DNA of 37,847 nt. It comes from 66-474 sp040388785. GTDB taxonomy: Bacteria; Pseudomonadota; Gammaproteobacteria; Xanthomonadales; Rhodanobacteraceae. The stretch covers positions 1 to 37,847 of the forward strand of contig JAZKBD010000074.1 of the NCBI GenBank assembly GCA_040388785.1. Reading direction: 5' to 3'. The notes beneath the pieces are model-generated. The model had not been told where the DNA came from. It worked only from the letters and a program-made list of their open reading frames with translations, and did not search any database. The position numbers and the translations under genes are program-made. Positions 24,273 through 33,235 of this stretch are shown piece by piece. The stretch's first letter is position 1; every line of letters begins with the position of its first letter.

Positions 24273-25109
24273 ATGGGGGCATCCACGCGTCATCGCCAAA
24301 GATTTCTTCAGGATCATCCGAACTGTGCTTTTTGCGGAGGCTCTGCGCGTGCAACGACAATTGAGCACTGTCCGCCGCGCGCAATGTTTCAGCATCGTCA
24401 ATGGCCCGAGGGTTTCGAGTTTCCAGCTTGTGCAAGCTGTAACCAGAGTACGAATAATCATGATCTAATCATTGCCATGTTGGCCAGGCTAGGTCCCACC
24501 AGTCTGCAGAGAAATGCAGATAGCCGGCTAGATGGCTTAGTGAAAGCCATGAATAGGCAGTTTCCCGGTCTTCTACACCAAATGATGCCTTCCGCTGCCG
24601 AAGCGCGACGCCAAAACCGTGAGATCGGAATCATCCCGCGGCGTGGCCAGACTCATCAAGAAGTAGGCGCCGTCAAAATTCCCGCGCAGATTCATGAAGC
24701 GGTTTGCGTTTTCGCAACCAAGCTAGGCAAAGGAATTTTCTATAAAGAATCGAGCAATGTTTTTCCAACGACCGGCTGCATACTGCTCAACTGGTTCACA
24801 AACGCTGACTTGCTGCGTTATGGGAAATATGCAGCCCTTGAGCCCTTAAAGGATTTGGCCGGCGTCGTACCAACCCTGAAGCGATCGAGCCAATATTTGA
24901 ATTCCCAGTTCCAATACAAGCTGTCTCTCTCCGACAAAAAGGATGTATTCGTACTACAAGCTCTCTTCGGCGAAGCTTTCGGCTTGGTCCTTTTTGGAAG
25001 TCCTCAAACAGGCTTGCTAGAAGCTGGCGTGAAAAGGTTGCGACACCAAACGGGACGCCCGGGTCCATTCACGATATTGCAATCACCTGTTCTTAACGAA
25101 ACTGGCTGA
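24273..25109 (+). CDS. HNH-endonuclease-like zinc-motif protein, function unknown
   Basis: The product is about 278 residues from ATG 24273 (a GTG at 24267 is also possible; no good ribosome-binding site). The N-terminal 60 residues contain CAFCGG, then EHCPPRAMF, then CASCNQ. This CxxC...H...CxxC arrangement, with EHCPPR in place of the DHxxP core, is seen in HNH-type nucleases and related zinc-finger proteins. The remaining 220 residues are not recognised; helices alternate with segments such as PTTGCILLNWF. Composition is clearly lower in G+C than the kinase and hrpA flanking it, a sign of horizontal acquisition. It could be a restriction or defence enzyme, or a degenerate homing-type protein, but it has no toxin, methylase or helicase partner here. 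Confidence 0.55.
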   Translation: MGASTRHRQRFLQDHPNCAFCGGSARATTIEHCPPRAMFQHRQWPEGFEFPACASCNQSTNNHDLIIAMLARLGPTSLQRNADSRLDGLVKAMNRQFPGLLHQMMPSAAEARRQNREIGIIPRRGQTHQEVGAVKIPAQIHEAVCVFATKLGKGIFYKESSNVFPTTGCILLNWFTNADLLRYGKYAALEPLKDLAGVVPTLKRSSQYLNSQFQYKLSLSDKKDVFVLQALFGEAFGLVLFGSPQTGLLEAGVKRLRHQTGRPGPFTILQSPVLNETG

Positions 25110-25132
25110 TGGCTATTAAGGGGATTGGCCTC

Positions 25133-28100
25133 TCACCTCTTCAATAGAACGGCCAAGGCCTGCGCCATCCGCTTCCCCGAAACGGGCTCGGCGGTCTTGA
25201 GTTCCTGCGCGAACACGGACACGCGCCATTCCTCGACCAGCCAGCGCAAGATGTCCAGCGCTTCGGAATCGTCGCCTGAGGCGCGCGCATCCAACACCGC
25301 GCGCCAGTATGGCAGCACCTGCTGCATGCGCGAGTGGTCGCGTGCTGGATCGCTGCGCAACTTCTCGGCGCGCAGGCGCATGGCTTTGAGGTAGCGTGGC
25401 AGATGCGCAAGGCGTGTACGCGGCAGGTCGCGCAGGAAACCAGACGCAAGCAGCGCATCGAGCTGGCCGCGCAGGTCGGCGTAGCTCGTTGCCGCCTGTC
25501 CCTTGATCGCCGGTTTCAGCCACGGTTGCAGTTCGGCCAGCCCGGCGAGGATCGGCTCGGCCAGTTTCAGGCGTTCCATCGCCGCACCGAATAGCGCGCG
25601 CGACACGGCATCGCGCAACCCACTCCACGCTGCGCGATCGCGCACGTCGAGATCGTGCTCGCGCAACACGTCGGCGAACGCGCCTTCCACGATGTCCTCA
25701 CGCAAGGCATCGGCGCGCCCATGTGGTGCGAACGCCACTGCGAGTTTCGGTTTCAGCGGCAACTGTTTTTGCGCACGCCTGAACTCCGCGTCCAGTGAGA
25801 GCCGCAACAGGCGCTCGACGCCGCCACGATGTGCCGCGTCTGCCTCGGCGCGGGTTTCGAACACGCGCAACGCCACGGTCGCACCCAGATCGACCAGCGC
25901 CGGCCACGCCGGCACGCCGCCACGGGTTTCCGAAACGCGGGGGATTGCGTCGAAATCCCAATCGCGCACGTCTTCGCGCGTGACCGGCACCGCCGCGTTG
26001 CGCGAAAACGCAGCGCGCGCACGATCGGCCCAGCGCTCGCGCAGCGCCTCGAGGTCGCGCCCTTCCGCGAGCACGCGGCCGGATTCGTCGCACACCTCGA
26101 AACGCATTCGCAGGTGCGCGGGCAATCCGGCCACGTCGAAGTCGGCCGCGTTCACGGCAACGCCGGTGATCTTCTTCAGGAACGCCGAAAGGCAAGGCGC
26201 GAGCGGTTCGTCGCGCGGCGCTTTGGCTTCGGCGAAGGCGCGCGCGAATTCGGGCGCGGGCACGAAGTTGCGCCGCTGCGTCTTGGGCAGGCTGCGGATC
26301 AGCGCCGCCACCTTGTCCTGCAGCAGCCCCGGGACCAGCCATTCGCAATGCGCCGCGGGAATGGCATTCAACAACGGCAGCGGCACCCGCAAGGTCACGC
26401 CGTCGGCTGCGTCGCCGGGTACGAAGCGGTATTCGAAGCGCAGGCGCTGGTTGCCGACTTCCATCGCATCGGGAAACGCGCCGGCATCGCCCTGCGCACC
26501 GGCTTCCAGCACATTGCGCAACGACCAGCGCAACGCCGCACGTTCCGGCGCGGAAGCGCGCTTGTACCAGGCATCCAGCGCGGCGGACGAGGCGATGTCT
26601 TGCGGCAACTTGCCTGCGAAGAACGCGGCCAGATCTTCATCGGATTTCAGCAAACCCTCGCGCCTTTGCTGTGCCTCGATCTCGCGCGCCTCGTCCAGCA
26701 CCCGCGCGTTCGCGCGAACGAAATCGGCACGGCTGTCGATGTCGCAGCGCGCCAGCGCTTCGCGCAGGAAGATTGCGTGTGCCAGCGCCGGATCCTGCTT
26801 CGCGAAAGTGACCGCGCGCCGCTCGACCAGGACCAAGCCGTACAGCGAGACCTGCTCGAACGCCTGCACCGCGCCGCGCGCACGCGACCAGTGCGGATCG
26901 CTGCAGGTGCGTTTCAGCAGATGCGCGGCCTGCCGTTCGATCCATGCGGGTTCGATGCGCGCGCATTGCATGCCCCACACCTTGCCGCCAAGGTCGAGAA
27001 TCTGCGCGACGAACAACCAGGCGGGCGGCTTCTTTGCCAGCGCCGAACCCGGGAACACCCTGAACTTGCGCTCGCGCGTGCCGCGATACAGGCCCTGCTC
27101 GTCCTTGCGTGCGACGTTGGTGGGCAGGCCGGAGATCAGGGTGAGGTGGATGGGTTGGTAAATGTCGGGACCCGGGACCGGGGACCCGGGACCCGGAGAA
27201 GCGGATCGCGATCTCCCTGTCATTTCAGGAACACCGCTGGGTGCGGTTTGCGTAGCACGCCTCTGCTCCTGCTGTTGATTTTCCCGGGTACCGGGTTCCC
27301 GCTCGCGGGTCCCGGCTTCCAGAAGCAACTGCCGATGCAACTCGCGCCACTCGCGCATCCGCATGAACGACACGAAATGCTTCGCGCACCAGTCGCGCAG
27401 TTTCGATTGGGTCAATTCCTCGTGCGCGGCACGATACGCGTTCCACAGGTTCAGCACGCCGATGAAATCCGACTGCGGATCGGTGAATTCCGCGTGCGCG
27501 GTGTCGGCTTGCTGCTGCTTGTCGGCCGGGCGCTCGCGCGGATCCTGGGTGCCGAGGAAGGCGACGATGGGCAAGACGTCCGTCACGACGCCGAGCTTCT
27601 GCGCCTCGACCAGCATGCGCGCAAGCTGCGCGTCAATCGGAATGCGCGCGAGCTGCTTGCCCATGGGCGTCAGTCGGCGCGCGTCATCGACGGCGCCGAT
27701 CTCGGCCAAGCGCCGCCAGCCATCGTTGACGGCGCGCGGATCGGGCGGATCGATGAAGGGAAACGCATCGACATCGCCGAGGCCGAGATCGAGCATGCGC
27801 AGGATCACGTCGGACAAGGCGCTGCGCAGGATTTCCGGATCGCTGTACGGCGCGCGCGCCGCGAAATCCGCTTCGTCATACAGCCGCACGCAAATGCCCG
27901 GCCCGACACGCCCGCAGCGGCCGGCGCGCTGGTTGGCCGCGGCCTGCGAGACCGGCTCGATGTGCAGGCGCTCGATCTGGCTGCGGCGCGAATAGCGCTT
28001 GACGCGCGCATCGCCCGAATCGACGACCCAGCGGATGCGCGGCACCGTCAACGAAGTCTCGGCGACGTTGGTGGCCAGCACGATTCGCCGCGCGGGCCCC

Positions 28101-29110
28101 GGCTTGAACACGCGATCCTGTTCCTTCACCGACAGCCGCGCGTACAGCGGCAGCACTTCGGTGTGGCGGTATTGACGCCGCGCCAACGCAAGATGCGCGT
28201 CGCGGATCTCGCGTTCGCCCGGCAGGAACACCAGCACGTCGCCTTTCGGATCTTCGCGGGTGATGTCGTCGAGCGCTGCGACGACGCGTTCGGTCAGCGC
28301 CGCTTCGCGTTCCGCCGGCCGGTAGCGAAGCTCCGCCGGATACGCACGCCCTTCCACCGTCAGCACCGGCGCGTTGTCGAAATGTTCGGCGAAACGCGCG
28401 GTGTCGATGGTGGCCGAGGTGACGATCAGTTTGAGATCGCGGCGCTTGCGCAGCAGTTGCTTCAGGTAACCCAGCAGGAAATCGATGTTGAGGCTGCGTT
28501 CGTGCGCTTCGTCGATGATCAGCGTGTCGTAGGCCGATAGCCAGCGGTCGTGCGCCATCTCGGCCAGCAGGATGCCGTCGGTCATGAACTTGACCAGCGT
28601 GTTGTCGCCGAGCTGTTTCGCGAAACGCACTTCGTAGCCGACCACGCCGCCCGTCTCGCCGCCGAGTTCATTGGCGACGCGATGCGCCATCGCGCGCGCG
28701 GCAAGACGCCGCGGCTGGGTGCAGCCGATCATGCCGGCCACGCCGCGTCCGGCCGCGAGGCACAACTTCGGCAATTGCGTGGTCTTGCCGGAACCCGTCT
28801 CGCCCGCGATCACCAGCACCTGATGCGCCCGAATCAGGCGCGTGATTTCGTCGGCGCGTTGCGTGATCGGCAACGCTTCGTCCAGCGTGATCGGCGGAAC
28901 CAGCGCGGCACGCGCTTCGCGTTGTGCAACCGACGCCGCGACCCCTTGCGCCAGCTTGCGCAGCGCATCGGCCGACGACGGGCGCTTGCGTTCCAAGCCA
29001 CGCAGTCGCGCGCGCAACTTGCCCGCGTCGCGCGTCAACGCGCGATCGAGCAGCCGTTCCAGGTCGCGCGGCGTGGGCGTGGGCTCGCGCGAGCGAGGTT
29101 TCGATTCCAT
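25133..29110 (-). CDS. hrpA: ATP-dependent RNA helicase HrpA with in-frame repeat insertion
   Basis: The 1325-residue DEAH-box helicase has Walker A GETGSGKT at 103-110, DEAH at 200-203 and SATID following, then HrpA's helicase C, HA2 and OB regions and the long DUF3418 C-terminus. HrpA resolves stalled ribosomes and processes mRNA. The product is near the family's usual length of about 1300. Residues about 599-648 (GTREREPGTREN through PGPGSPVPGPD) are not HrpA sequence. They are encoded by a 150-bp palindromic element lying between REWRELHRQLLLEA and YQPIHLTLISGLPTN, a variable linker in E. coli HrpA. The ATG at 29110 has a weak ribosome-binding site. The open frame beyond it passes through a repeat. 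Confidence 0.93.
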   Translation of the reverse strand: MESKPRSREPTPTPRDLERLLDRALTRDAGKLRARLRGLERKRPSSADALRKLAQGVAASVAQREARAALVPPITLDEALPITQRADEITRLIRAHQVLVIAGETGSGKTTQLPKLCLAAGRGVAGMIGCTQPRRLAARAMAHRVANELGGETGGVVGYEVRFAKQLGDNTLVKFMTDGILLAEMAHDRWLSAYDTLIIDEAHERSLNIDFLLGYLKQLLRKRRDLKLIVTSATIDTARFAEHFDNAPVLTVEGRAYPAELRYRPAEREAALTERVVAALDDITREDPKGDVLVFLPGEREIRDAHLALARRQYRHTEVLPLYARLSVKEQDRVFKPGPARRIVLATNVAETSLTVPRIRWVVDSGDARVKRYSRRSQIERLHIEPVSQAAANQRAGRCGRVGPGICVRLYDEADFAARAPYSDPEILRSALSDVILRMLDLGLGDVDAFPFIDPPDPRAVNDGWRRLAEIGAVDDARRLTPMGKQLARIPIDAQLARMLVEAQKLGVVTDVLPIVAFLGTQDPRERPADKQQQADTAHAEFTDPQSDFIGVLNLWNAYRAAHEELTQSKLRDWCAKHFVSFMRMREWRELHRQLLLEAGTREREPGTRENQQQEQRRATQTAPSGVPEMTGRSRSASPGPGSPVPGPDIYQPIHLTLISGLPTNVARKDEQGLYRGTRERKFRVFPGSALAKKPPAWLFVAQILDLGGKVWGMQCARIEPAWIERQAAHLLKRTCSDPHWSRARGAVQAFEQVSLYGLVLVERRAVTFAKQDPALAHAIFLREALARCDIDSRADFVRANARVLDEAREIEAQQRREGLLKSDEDLAAFFAGKLPQDIASSAALDAWYKRASAPERAALRWSLRNVLEAGAQGDAGAFPDAMEVGNQRLRFEYRFVPGDAADGVTLRVPLPLLNAIPAAHCEWLVPGLLQDKVAALIRSLPKTQRRNFVPAPEFARAFAEAKAPRDEPLAPCLSAFLKKITGVAVNAADFDVAGLPAHLRMRFEVCDESGRVLAEGRDLEALRERWADRARAAFSRNAAVPVTREDVRDWDFDAIPRVSETRGGVPAWPALVDLGATVALRVFETRAEADAAHRGGVERLLRLSLDAEFRRAQKQLPLKPKLAVAFAPHGRADALREDIVEGAFADVLREHDLDVRDRAAWSGLRDAVSRALFGAAMERLKLAEPILAGLAELQPWLKPAIKGQAATSYADLRGQLDALLASGFLRDLPRTRLAHLPRYLKAMRLRAEKLRSDPARDHSRMQQVLPYWRAVLDARASGDDSEALDILRWLVEEWRVSVFAQELKTAEPVSGKRMAQALAVLLKR
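27166..27315. mobile_element. 150-bp MITE-like palindromic element inside hrpA
   Basis: Left end 27166-27196 (CGGGACCCGGGACCGGGG...) and right end 27283-27315 (CCCGGGTACCGGGTTCCC...) are imperfect inverted repeats of each other, about 31-33 bp. A unique centre of about 86 bp lies between. The element is 150 bp, exactly 50 codons by these bounds, and keeps the hrpA frame open. It encodes no protein of its own that I can see. Confidence 0.7.
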
Positions 29111-29130
29111 CGCGACATGGTATTGCCTAC

Positions 29131-29284
29131 TCCCTCTCCCCCGAGCACTTTCTGCTCGGGGGAGAGGGTTGGGGTGAGGGGGAAATCGATTGCAGTGCGG
29201 GGACGCCTGAGCAGCGCCACTCGCCCGCCCCCTCACCCCGGCCCTCTCCCCCAAACGATGGAGCTGTTTGGGGGAGAGGGAGGC
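29131..29284. repeat. REPIN-like inverted pair, family 2, between hrpA and pepO
   Basis: Arm 29131-29184 (inner hairpin CCCCCGAGC with GCTCGGGGG, then GGGGTGAGGGGG) and arm 29227-29284 (CCCCCTCACCCC, inner hairpin CTCCCCCAAAC with GTTTGGGGGAG) are inverted, with a 42-bp spacer. Both arms and the spacer length match the copy at 10533-10690. It sits between the divergently transcribed hrpA and pepO-like genes, 26 nt upstream of the hrpA start, so it occupies most of the shared promoter region. Confidence 0.85.
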
Positions 29285-29349
29285 AAGATCGACCTGCAAA
29301 ATCCACACGAACGGTGCATCATTCGTGTTTTGCCCATTCGGGAAAAGCC

Positions 29350-31485
29350 ATGCCGCGCACCCCGTTGATCCTCGCCATCGCCATCGCCTGCGCCTGCGCG
29401 GCGTGTTCGCAGCAATCGCCCACTTCCGGTTCAGCGCCCGCATCCGCAGCTTCGGCGGCCAAGTCGACGACCGCCGCCGCGCCGGCGCCGGCGCCGGCCA
29501 GCACCGCGCCGGATATCGGCATCAACCTGTCGTACATCGACAAGTCGGTGAAGCCGGGTGACAACTTCTTCGATTACGCGAACGGCGACTGGCTGAAGAC
29601 CGCGCAGATTCCCGCCGATCGTTCCAGCACCGGCGCGTTCTACGACATCTATGAGCTCACCGAGAAACACACCGCCGATCTGATCAGGAACGCAGGCGCC
29701 AGCAATCCGGCCGCCGGCAGCAACGCGCGCAAGATCGCCGATTACTACGCCGCCTACATGGATACCGCCGCGATCGACAAGGCGGGCCTGGCGCCGATCA
29801 AACCGGAACTTGATGCGATCGATGCGATCAGGACGCGCGAGGATCTCACCCGCGTGTTGGGTTCGCGCCTGCGCGCCGATGTCGACCCGATCAACGCGAC
29901 CAACTTCCACACCTCGCACCTGTTCGGGCTGTTCGTGACCAAGGGTCTGGAAGAAGCGTCCACGCAGATTCCGTACCTGCTGCAGGGCGGCATCGCGATG
30001 CCCAGCCGCGATTACTACCTGTCGCAGGACCCGCACATGAAGGACGCGCGCGACAAGTACAAAACCTATGTCGCCGCGCTGCTGAAGCAGGCCGGCATCG
30101 CCGACGCCGACAAACAGGCCGACGCGGTGATCGCGCTGGAAACGAAAATCGCGCAGGCGCAGGAAAGCCTGGTGATGAGCGAGGACGTCCACAAGGCCAA
30201 CAACCTGTGGCCGGTTGCGGCGTTTTCGAAGAAGGCGCCGGGCCTCGACTGGAACGCATACTTCAAGGCGGCCGGCCTGGACGGCATCAAGCAGATCGAC
30301 GTATGGCAACCCTCCGCGATTACCGGCGAAGCGAAGCTGGTCGCGAGCCAACCGATCGACGCGTGGAAAGCGCTGCTGGTGTTCCACACGCTCGATGCCG
30401 CGGCGCCGTTGCTGCCCAAGGCGTATGCCGACCTGAACTTCGATTTTTACGGCAAGCAGCTTTCGGGCACGCCGGAACAGCAGGCACGCTGGAAACGCGC
30501 GGTCAGCGCCACCAGCACCGACCTCGGCGATGCGGTCGGCGAGGTGTACGTCAAGCAGTATTTCCCGGCGTCATCGAAAGCCGCGGCCGAGGCGATGGTG
30601 AAGAACCTGATCGCCGCGTTCCGCACCGGCATCCAGAACCTTGCCTGGATGTCGCCGGAAACCAGGCAGAAGGCCGAGGCCAAACTCGACACGCTGGTCG
30701 TCGGCGTCGGCTATCCCGATCACTGGCGCGATTATTCGTCGCTGGCAATCAAACCCGATGACGCGCTCGGCAACCACTTGCGCGCGGTGAAGTTCGAATA
30801 CGAACTCGCCAAGGCCAAGATCGGCAAGCCGATCGACAACCACGAATGGTGGATGACGCCGCAGACGGTGAATGCGGTGAACCTGCCGCTGCAGAATGCG
30901 CTGAACTTCCCCGCCGCGATCCTGCAACCGCCGTTCTTCGATCCGAAAGCCGATCCCGCCGCCAACTACGGTGCGATCGGCGCGATCATCGGCCACGAGA
31001 TCAGCCACAGCTTCGACAACACCGGCGCGGATTTCGATGCGCAGGGCCGCTTGAAGAACTGGTGGACGCCCGCCGACCTCAAGCACTTTGAAGCCGCAAC
31101 CGACGCATTGGCCGCGCAATACAGTTCGTATGAAGCATTGCCGGGCCTGCACGTCGACGGCAAGCAGACGCTCGGCGAGGACATCGCCGACGTGTCGGGA
31201 TTGACCGCCGCGTATCGCGCCTACCACCTCGCGCTGGACGGCAGGCCCGCGCCCGAGGTCGATGGTTTGAGCGGCGACCAGCGTTTCTTCATCGCGTTCG
31301 GGCAGGCATGGCGTTCGAAGATCCGCGATGCCGCGCTGCGTCAGCGGCTCGCCACCGACGTGCACGCGCCCGCCGAGTTCCGCGCGGAGACCGTGCGCAA
31401 CCTCGACCCGTGGTACCAGGCGTTCAACGTGCAGCCGGGCCAGAAGCTGTATTTGCAGCCGGATCAGCGGGTGAAAATCTGGTAA
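29350..31485 (+). CDS. pepO: M13 family zinc metallopeptidase (PepO/neprilysin-like), lipoprotein
   Basis: The 711-residue peptidase has a lipoprotein signal peptide (IACACAACSQQS, probable lipidated Cys19) and a Ala/Ser-rich linker to about residue 55, then the M13 N domain (KPGDNFFDYANGDWL) and catalytic domain. Zinc ligands are in HEISH (H549, H553) and the third ligand E610 in GEDIAD (609-614), a slight variant of GENIAD. NAVNLPLQNALNFPAAILQPPF is the substrate-binding strand region. M13 enzymes cleave short peptides; the envelope location suggests peptide scavenging or processing. Its promoter must lie in or near the repeat pair upstream. Confidence 0.93.
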   Translation: MPRTPLILAIAIACACAACSQQSPTSGSAPASAASAAKSTTAAAPAPAPASTAPDIGINLSYIDKSVKPGDNFFDYANGDWLKTAQIPADRSSTGAFYDIYELTEKHTADLIRNAGASNPAAGSNARKIADYYAAYMDTAAIDKAGLAPIKPELDAIDAIRTREDLTRVLGSRLRADVDPINATNFHTSHLFGLFVTKGLEEASTQIPYLLQGGIAMPSRDYYLSQDPHMKDARDKYKTYVAALLKQAGIADADKQADAVIALETKIAQAQESLVMSEDVHKANNLWPVAAFSKKAPGLDWNAYFKAAGLDGIKQIDVWQPSAITGEAKLVASQPIDAWKALLVFHTLDAAAPLLPKAYADLNFDFYGKQLSGTPEQQARWKRAVSATSTDLGDAVGEVYVKQYFPASSKAAAEAMVKNLIAAFRTGIQNLAWMSPETRQKAEAKLDTLVVGVGYPDHWRDYSSLAIKPDDALGNHLRAVKFEYELAKAKIGKPIDNHEWWMTPQTVNAVNLPLQNALNFPAAILQPPFFDPKADPAANYGAIGAIIGHEISHSFDNTGADFDAQGRLKNWWTPADLKHFEAATDALAAQYSSYEALPGLHVDGKQTLGEDIADVSGLTAAYRAYHLALDGRPAPEVDGLSGDQRFFIAFGQAWRSKIRDAALRQRLATDVHAPAEFRAETVRNLDPWYQAFNVQPGQKLYLQPDQRVKIW

Positions 31486-31509
31486 GCCGGTGCGCTTCGG
31501 CAACCCATG

Positions 31510-31535
31510 AAGGGCCGCACACACGTGCGGCCCTT
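31510..31535 (+). terminator. Stem-loop after pepO
   Basis: AAGGGCCGCAC at 31510-31520 and GTGCGGCCCTT at 31525-31535 form a perfect 11-bp stem with an ACAC loop, 24 nt after the pepO stop. No U-run follows (GCGCTCC). It may be an imperfect intrinsic terminator or an RNA-stabilising hairpin, between convergent genes. Confidence 0.6.
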
Positions 31536-31621
31536 GCGCTCCATGGAACGCGTTGGCATCGCATGGACTGCATGGTCGCGAAAGACAATCAGCACTGATC
31601 CAGGCTGGAAACGCACGTTCG

Positions 31622-32380
31622 TCAGCGCGCAGTCATGCCACCATCGACACGGTAATTCGCGCCGGTCAGGAACTTCCCGCGATCCGACACGAGCAGCGCG
31701 ACGGCCTCGGCGATGTCGTCGGCGGCGCCGATGCGACCCAGCGGAATGTTTTGAATCCAGGCATCAGTGGAAAATCCCGGAGTCGTCCTGGCAAACTCAT
31801 CGGAACCCGGCGTCGCGATGACGCCGGGCGACACGACGTTCACACGAATGCCGCTCGGCGCGAGTTCCAGCGCGAGCGTGCGCGAGTAATACTCGAGCGC
31901 CGCCTTGGCGGCGCCATAGTGCGCAAAGGGACCGAACGGCATCGTGGCTGCCGCCGAGGAGATGTTCACGACGGCTGCGGCTTTCGACGCCCGGAGCGCC
32001 GGGAGAACCGCGCTGGTAAGGCGGCTGGCGGCGAAGAAGTTGAGCGCGAAGCTGTCGTGCCACGCCTCGTCGGGGATCGTCCACGACCCTTCCAGGAACG
32101 CGCGCCCACCGCCCGCATTGTTCACGAGAATATCGAGGCCGCCGAGCGAACCGATTGCCTGCGTCGCGATCGCCTCCACGCCTTCGCTGGTGGTGAGGTC
32201 GCCTGAGACGAACGTTGCCGCCGCGGGCGTATCGTCATTACGTGTGCGCGCAGCGACCACGACTTTGGCACCGGCATCGAGGAGGCGCTGCGCGATGGCC
32301 GCGCCGATGCCGCGTGTGCCGCCGGTGACGAGGGCACGGCGGCCGCTGAGTTCTTTCGAGAAATCGAGATGGTTGGACAT
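31622..32380 (-). CDS. Short-chain dehydrogenase/reductase (SDR)
   Basis: The 252-residue classical SDR has the TGGTRGIG nucleotide-binding motif at 19-26, NNAGGG near residue 92, the catalytic NISS and YGAAK (Tyr/Lys) near residues 143-161, and PG after the NVVSPGV segment. Oxidoreductase of NAD(P)H and an unknown hydroxy/oxo substrate. GGAA lies about 6 nt upstream of the ATG. It is transcribed in the same direction as the second SDR and the F420-reductase-like gene, a possible LysR-controlled set, separated by 115 bp from the second SDR. Confidence 0.92.
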   Translation of the reverse strand: MSNHLDFSKELSGRRALVTGGTRGIGAAIAQRLLDAGAKVVVAARTRNDDTPAAATFVSGDLTTSEGVEAIATQAIGSLGGLDILVNNAGGGRAFLEGSWTIPDEAWHDSFALNFFAASRLTSAVLPALRASKAAAVVNISSAAATMPFGPFAHYGAAKAALEYYSRTLALELAPSGIRVNVVSPGVIATPGSDEFARTTPGFSTDAWIQNIPLGRIGAADDIAEAVALLVSDRGKFLTGANYRVDGGMTAR

Positions 32381-32495
32381 GGAATGTTCCTTCGCAAATG
32401 GGTGATGTTTCCGGAGCAGTGATCAAGGCTTGCAGGTGATTGCGATCCCGCGGCGCTCCGGACAATCGAATGGAGTGCCCGGCCGAGCGAGCGCG

Positions 32496-33235
32496 TCAGA
32501 GTTGCGCCAGTCCACCGTCGACGGCGACTTCGCTGGCAGTCATGAAGCTGCTGTCCGGCGATGCGAGAAACGCGGCCGCCGCGCCGATCTCCGACGGATC
32601 GGCCATGCGCTGGAGCGGATTCATTGCGGCGAAGGCCTTCATGCCTTCCTCGCCCACCGCTTCCTTCGCGAGTTCGGTCGCCGTCGGCCCGGGCGACAAC
32701 ACGTTGACCCGGATGCCGGTGCCCTTCAGGTCCTCCGCCCAGCTCTTCGCAAGGTTGCGCACGGCCGCCTTGCTCGCGCTGTAGGCGCTGAAGGCCGGGG
32801 CGCCCGTGGTGCCGGCGCTCGATCCGGTCAGGATGATCGAGCCGCCGTCGCCCATCAGCGGCAGCGCCTTCTGCACGGTGAAGATCGTACCCTTCACGTT
32901 GGTGTCGAACGTTTCGTCGATCTGCTCGGCGGTGATCTGGCCGAGCGGAAGCAAGCTTCCCGTCCCGGCATTGNNNNNNNNNNGACGATGTCGAGGCTTC
33001 CGCGCTCGGCCTTCACCGCCGCGTAAAGCCGGTCGAGGTCGGCCAGGTTGGAGACCGAGCCCTTCACCGCGCGGGCATGGGGCCCGAGCTCGGCCACCGC
33101 AGCGTCGAGCGCTTGCTGCCGGCGGCCGAAGATGAAGACGAAGGCGCCCTCCTCGATGAAGCGCTTGGCCGCGGCGCGGCCGATGCCGGTCGCGCCGCCG
33201 GTGATCACGGCGGTCTTTCCATTGAGTCTGTTCAT
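32496..33235 (-). CDS. Short-chain dehydrogenase/reductase interrupted by assembly gap
   Basis: This SDR of about 243 residues starts MNRLNGKTAVITGGATGIG. After ERGSLDIV the gap (32974-32983) shifts frame. The rest resumes as NAGTGSLLPLGQITAEQ, ILTGSSAGTTGAPAFSAYSASKAA (Ser/Tyr/Lys catalytic set) and ends at 32496 with AVDGGLAQL. Family sequences read about LDIVFANAG there, so about 5 bases are probably missing instead of 10. Conserved NAG and catalytic YSASK support an active enzyme; substrate unknown. The start at 33235 has no strong ribosome-binding site; an in-frame ATG at 33244 also exists. Confidence 0.85.
32974..32983. other. Assembly gap (10 N) in SDR gene
   Basis: As written it shifts the reading frame of an otherwise intact SDR. 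A true length congruent to 2 mod 3, most likely 5 nt, would restore LDIV-FA-NAG. Confidence 0.9.

Noticed and set aside
24273..25109. A complete restriction-modification or toxin-antitoxin system around the HNH-like gene
   Set aside because: No methylase, specificity subunit, helicase or small antitoxin adjacent; neighbours are regB and hrpA.
25829..28540. Plus-strand frame of 903 codons opposite hrpA
   Set aside because: Antisense shadow of hrpA, which has Walker A and DEAH motifs.
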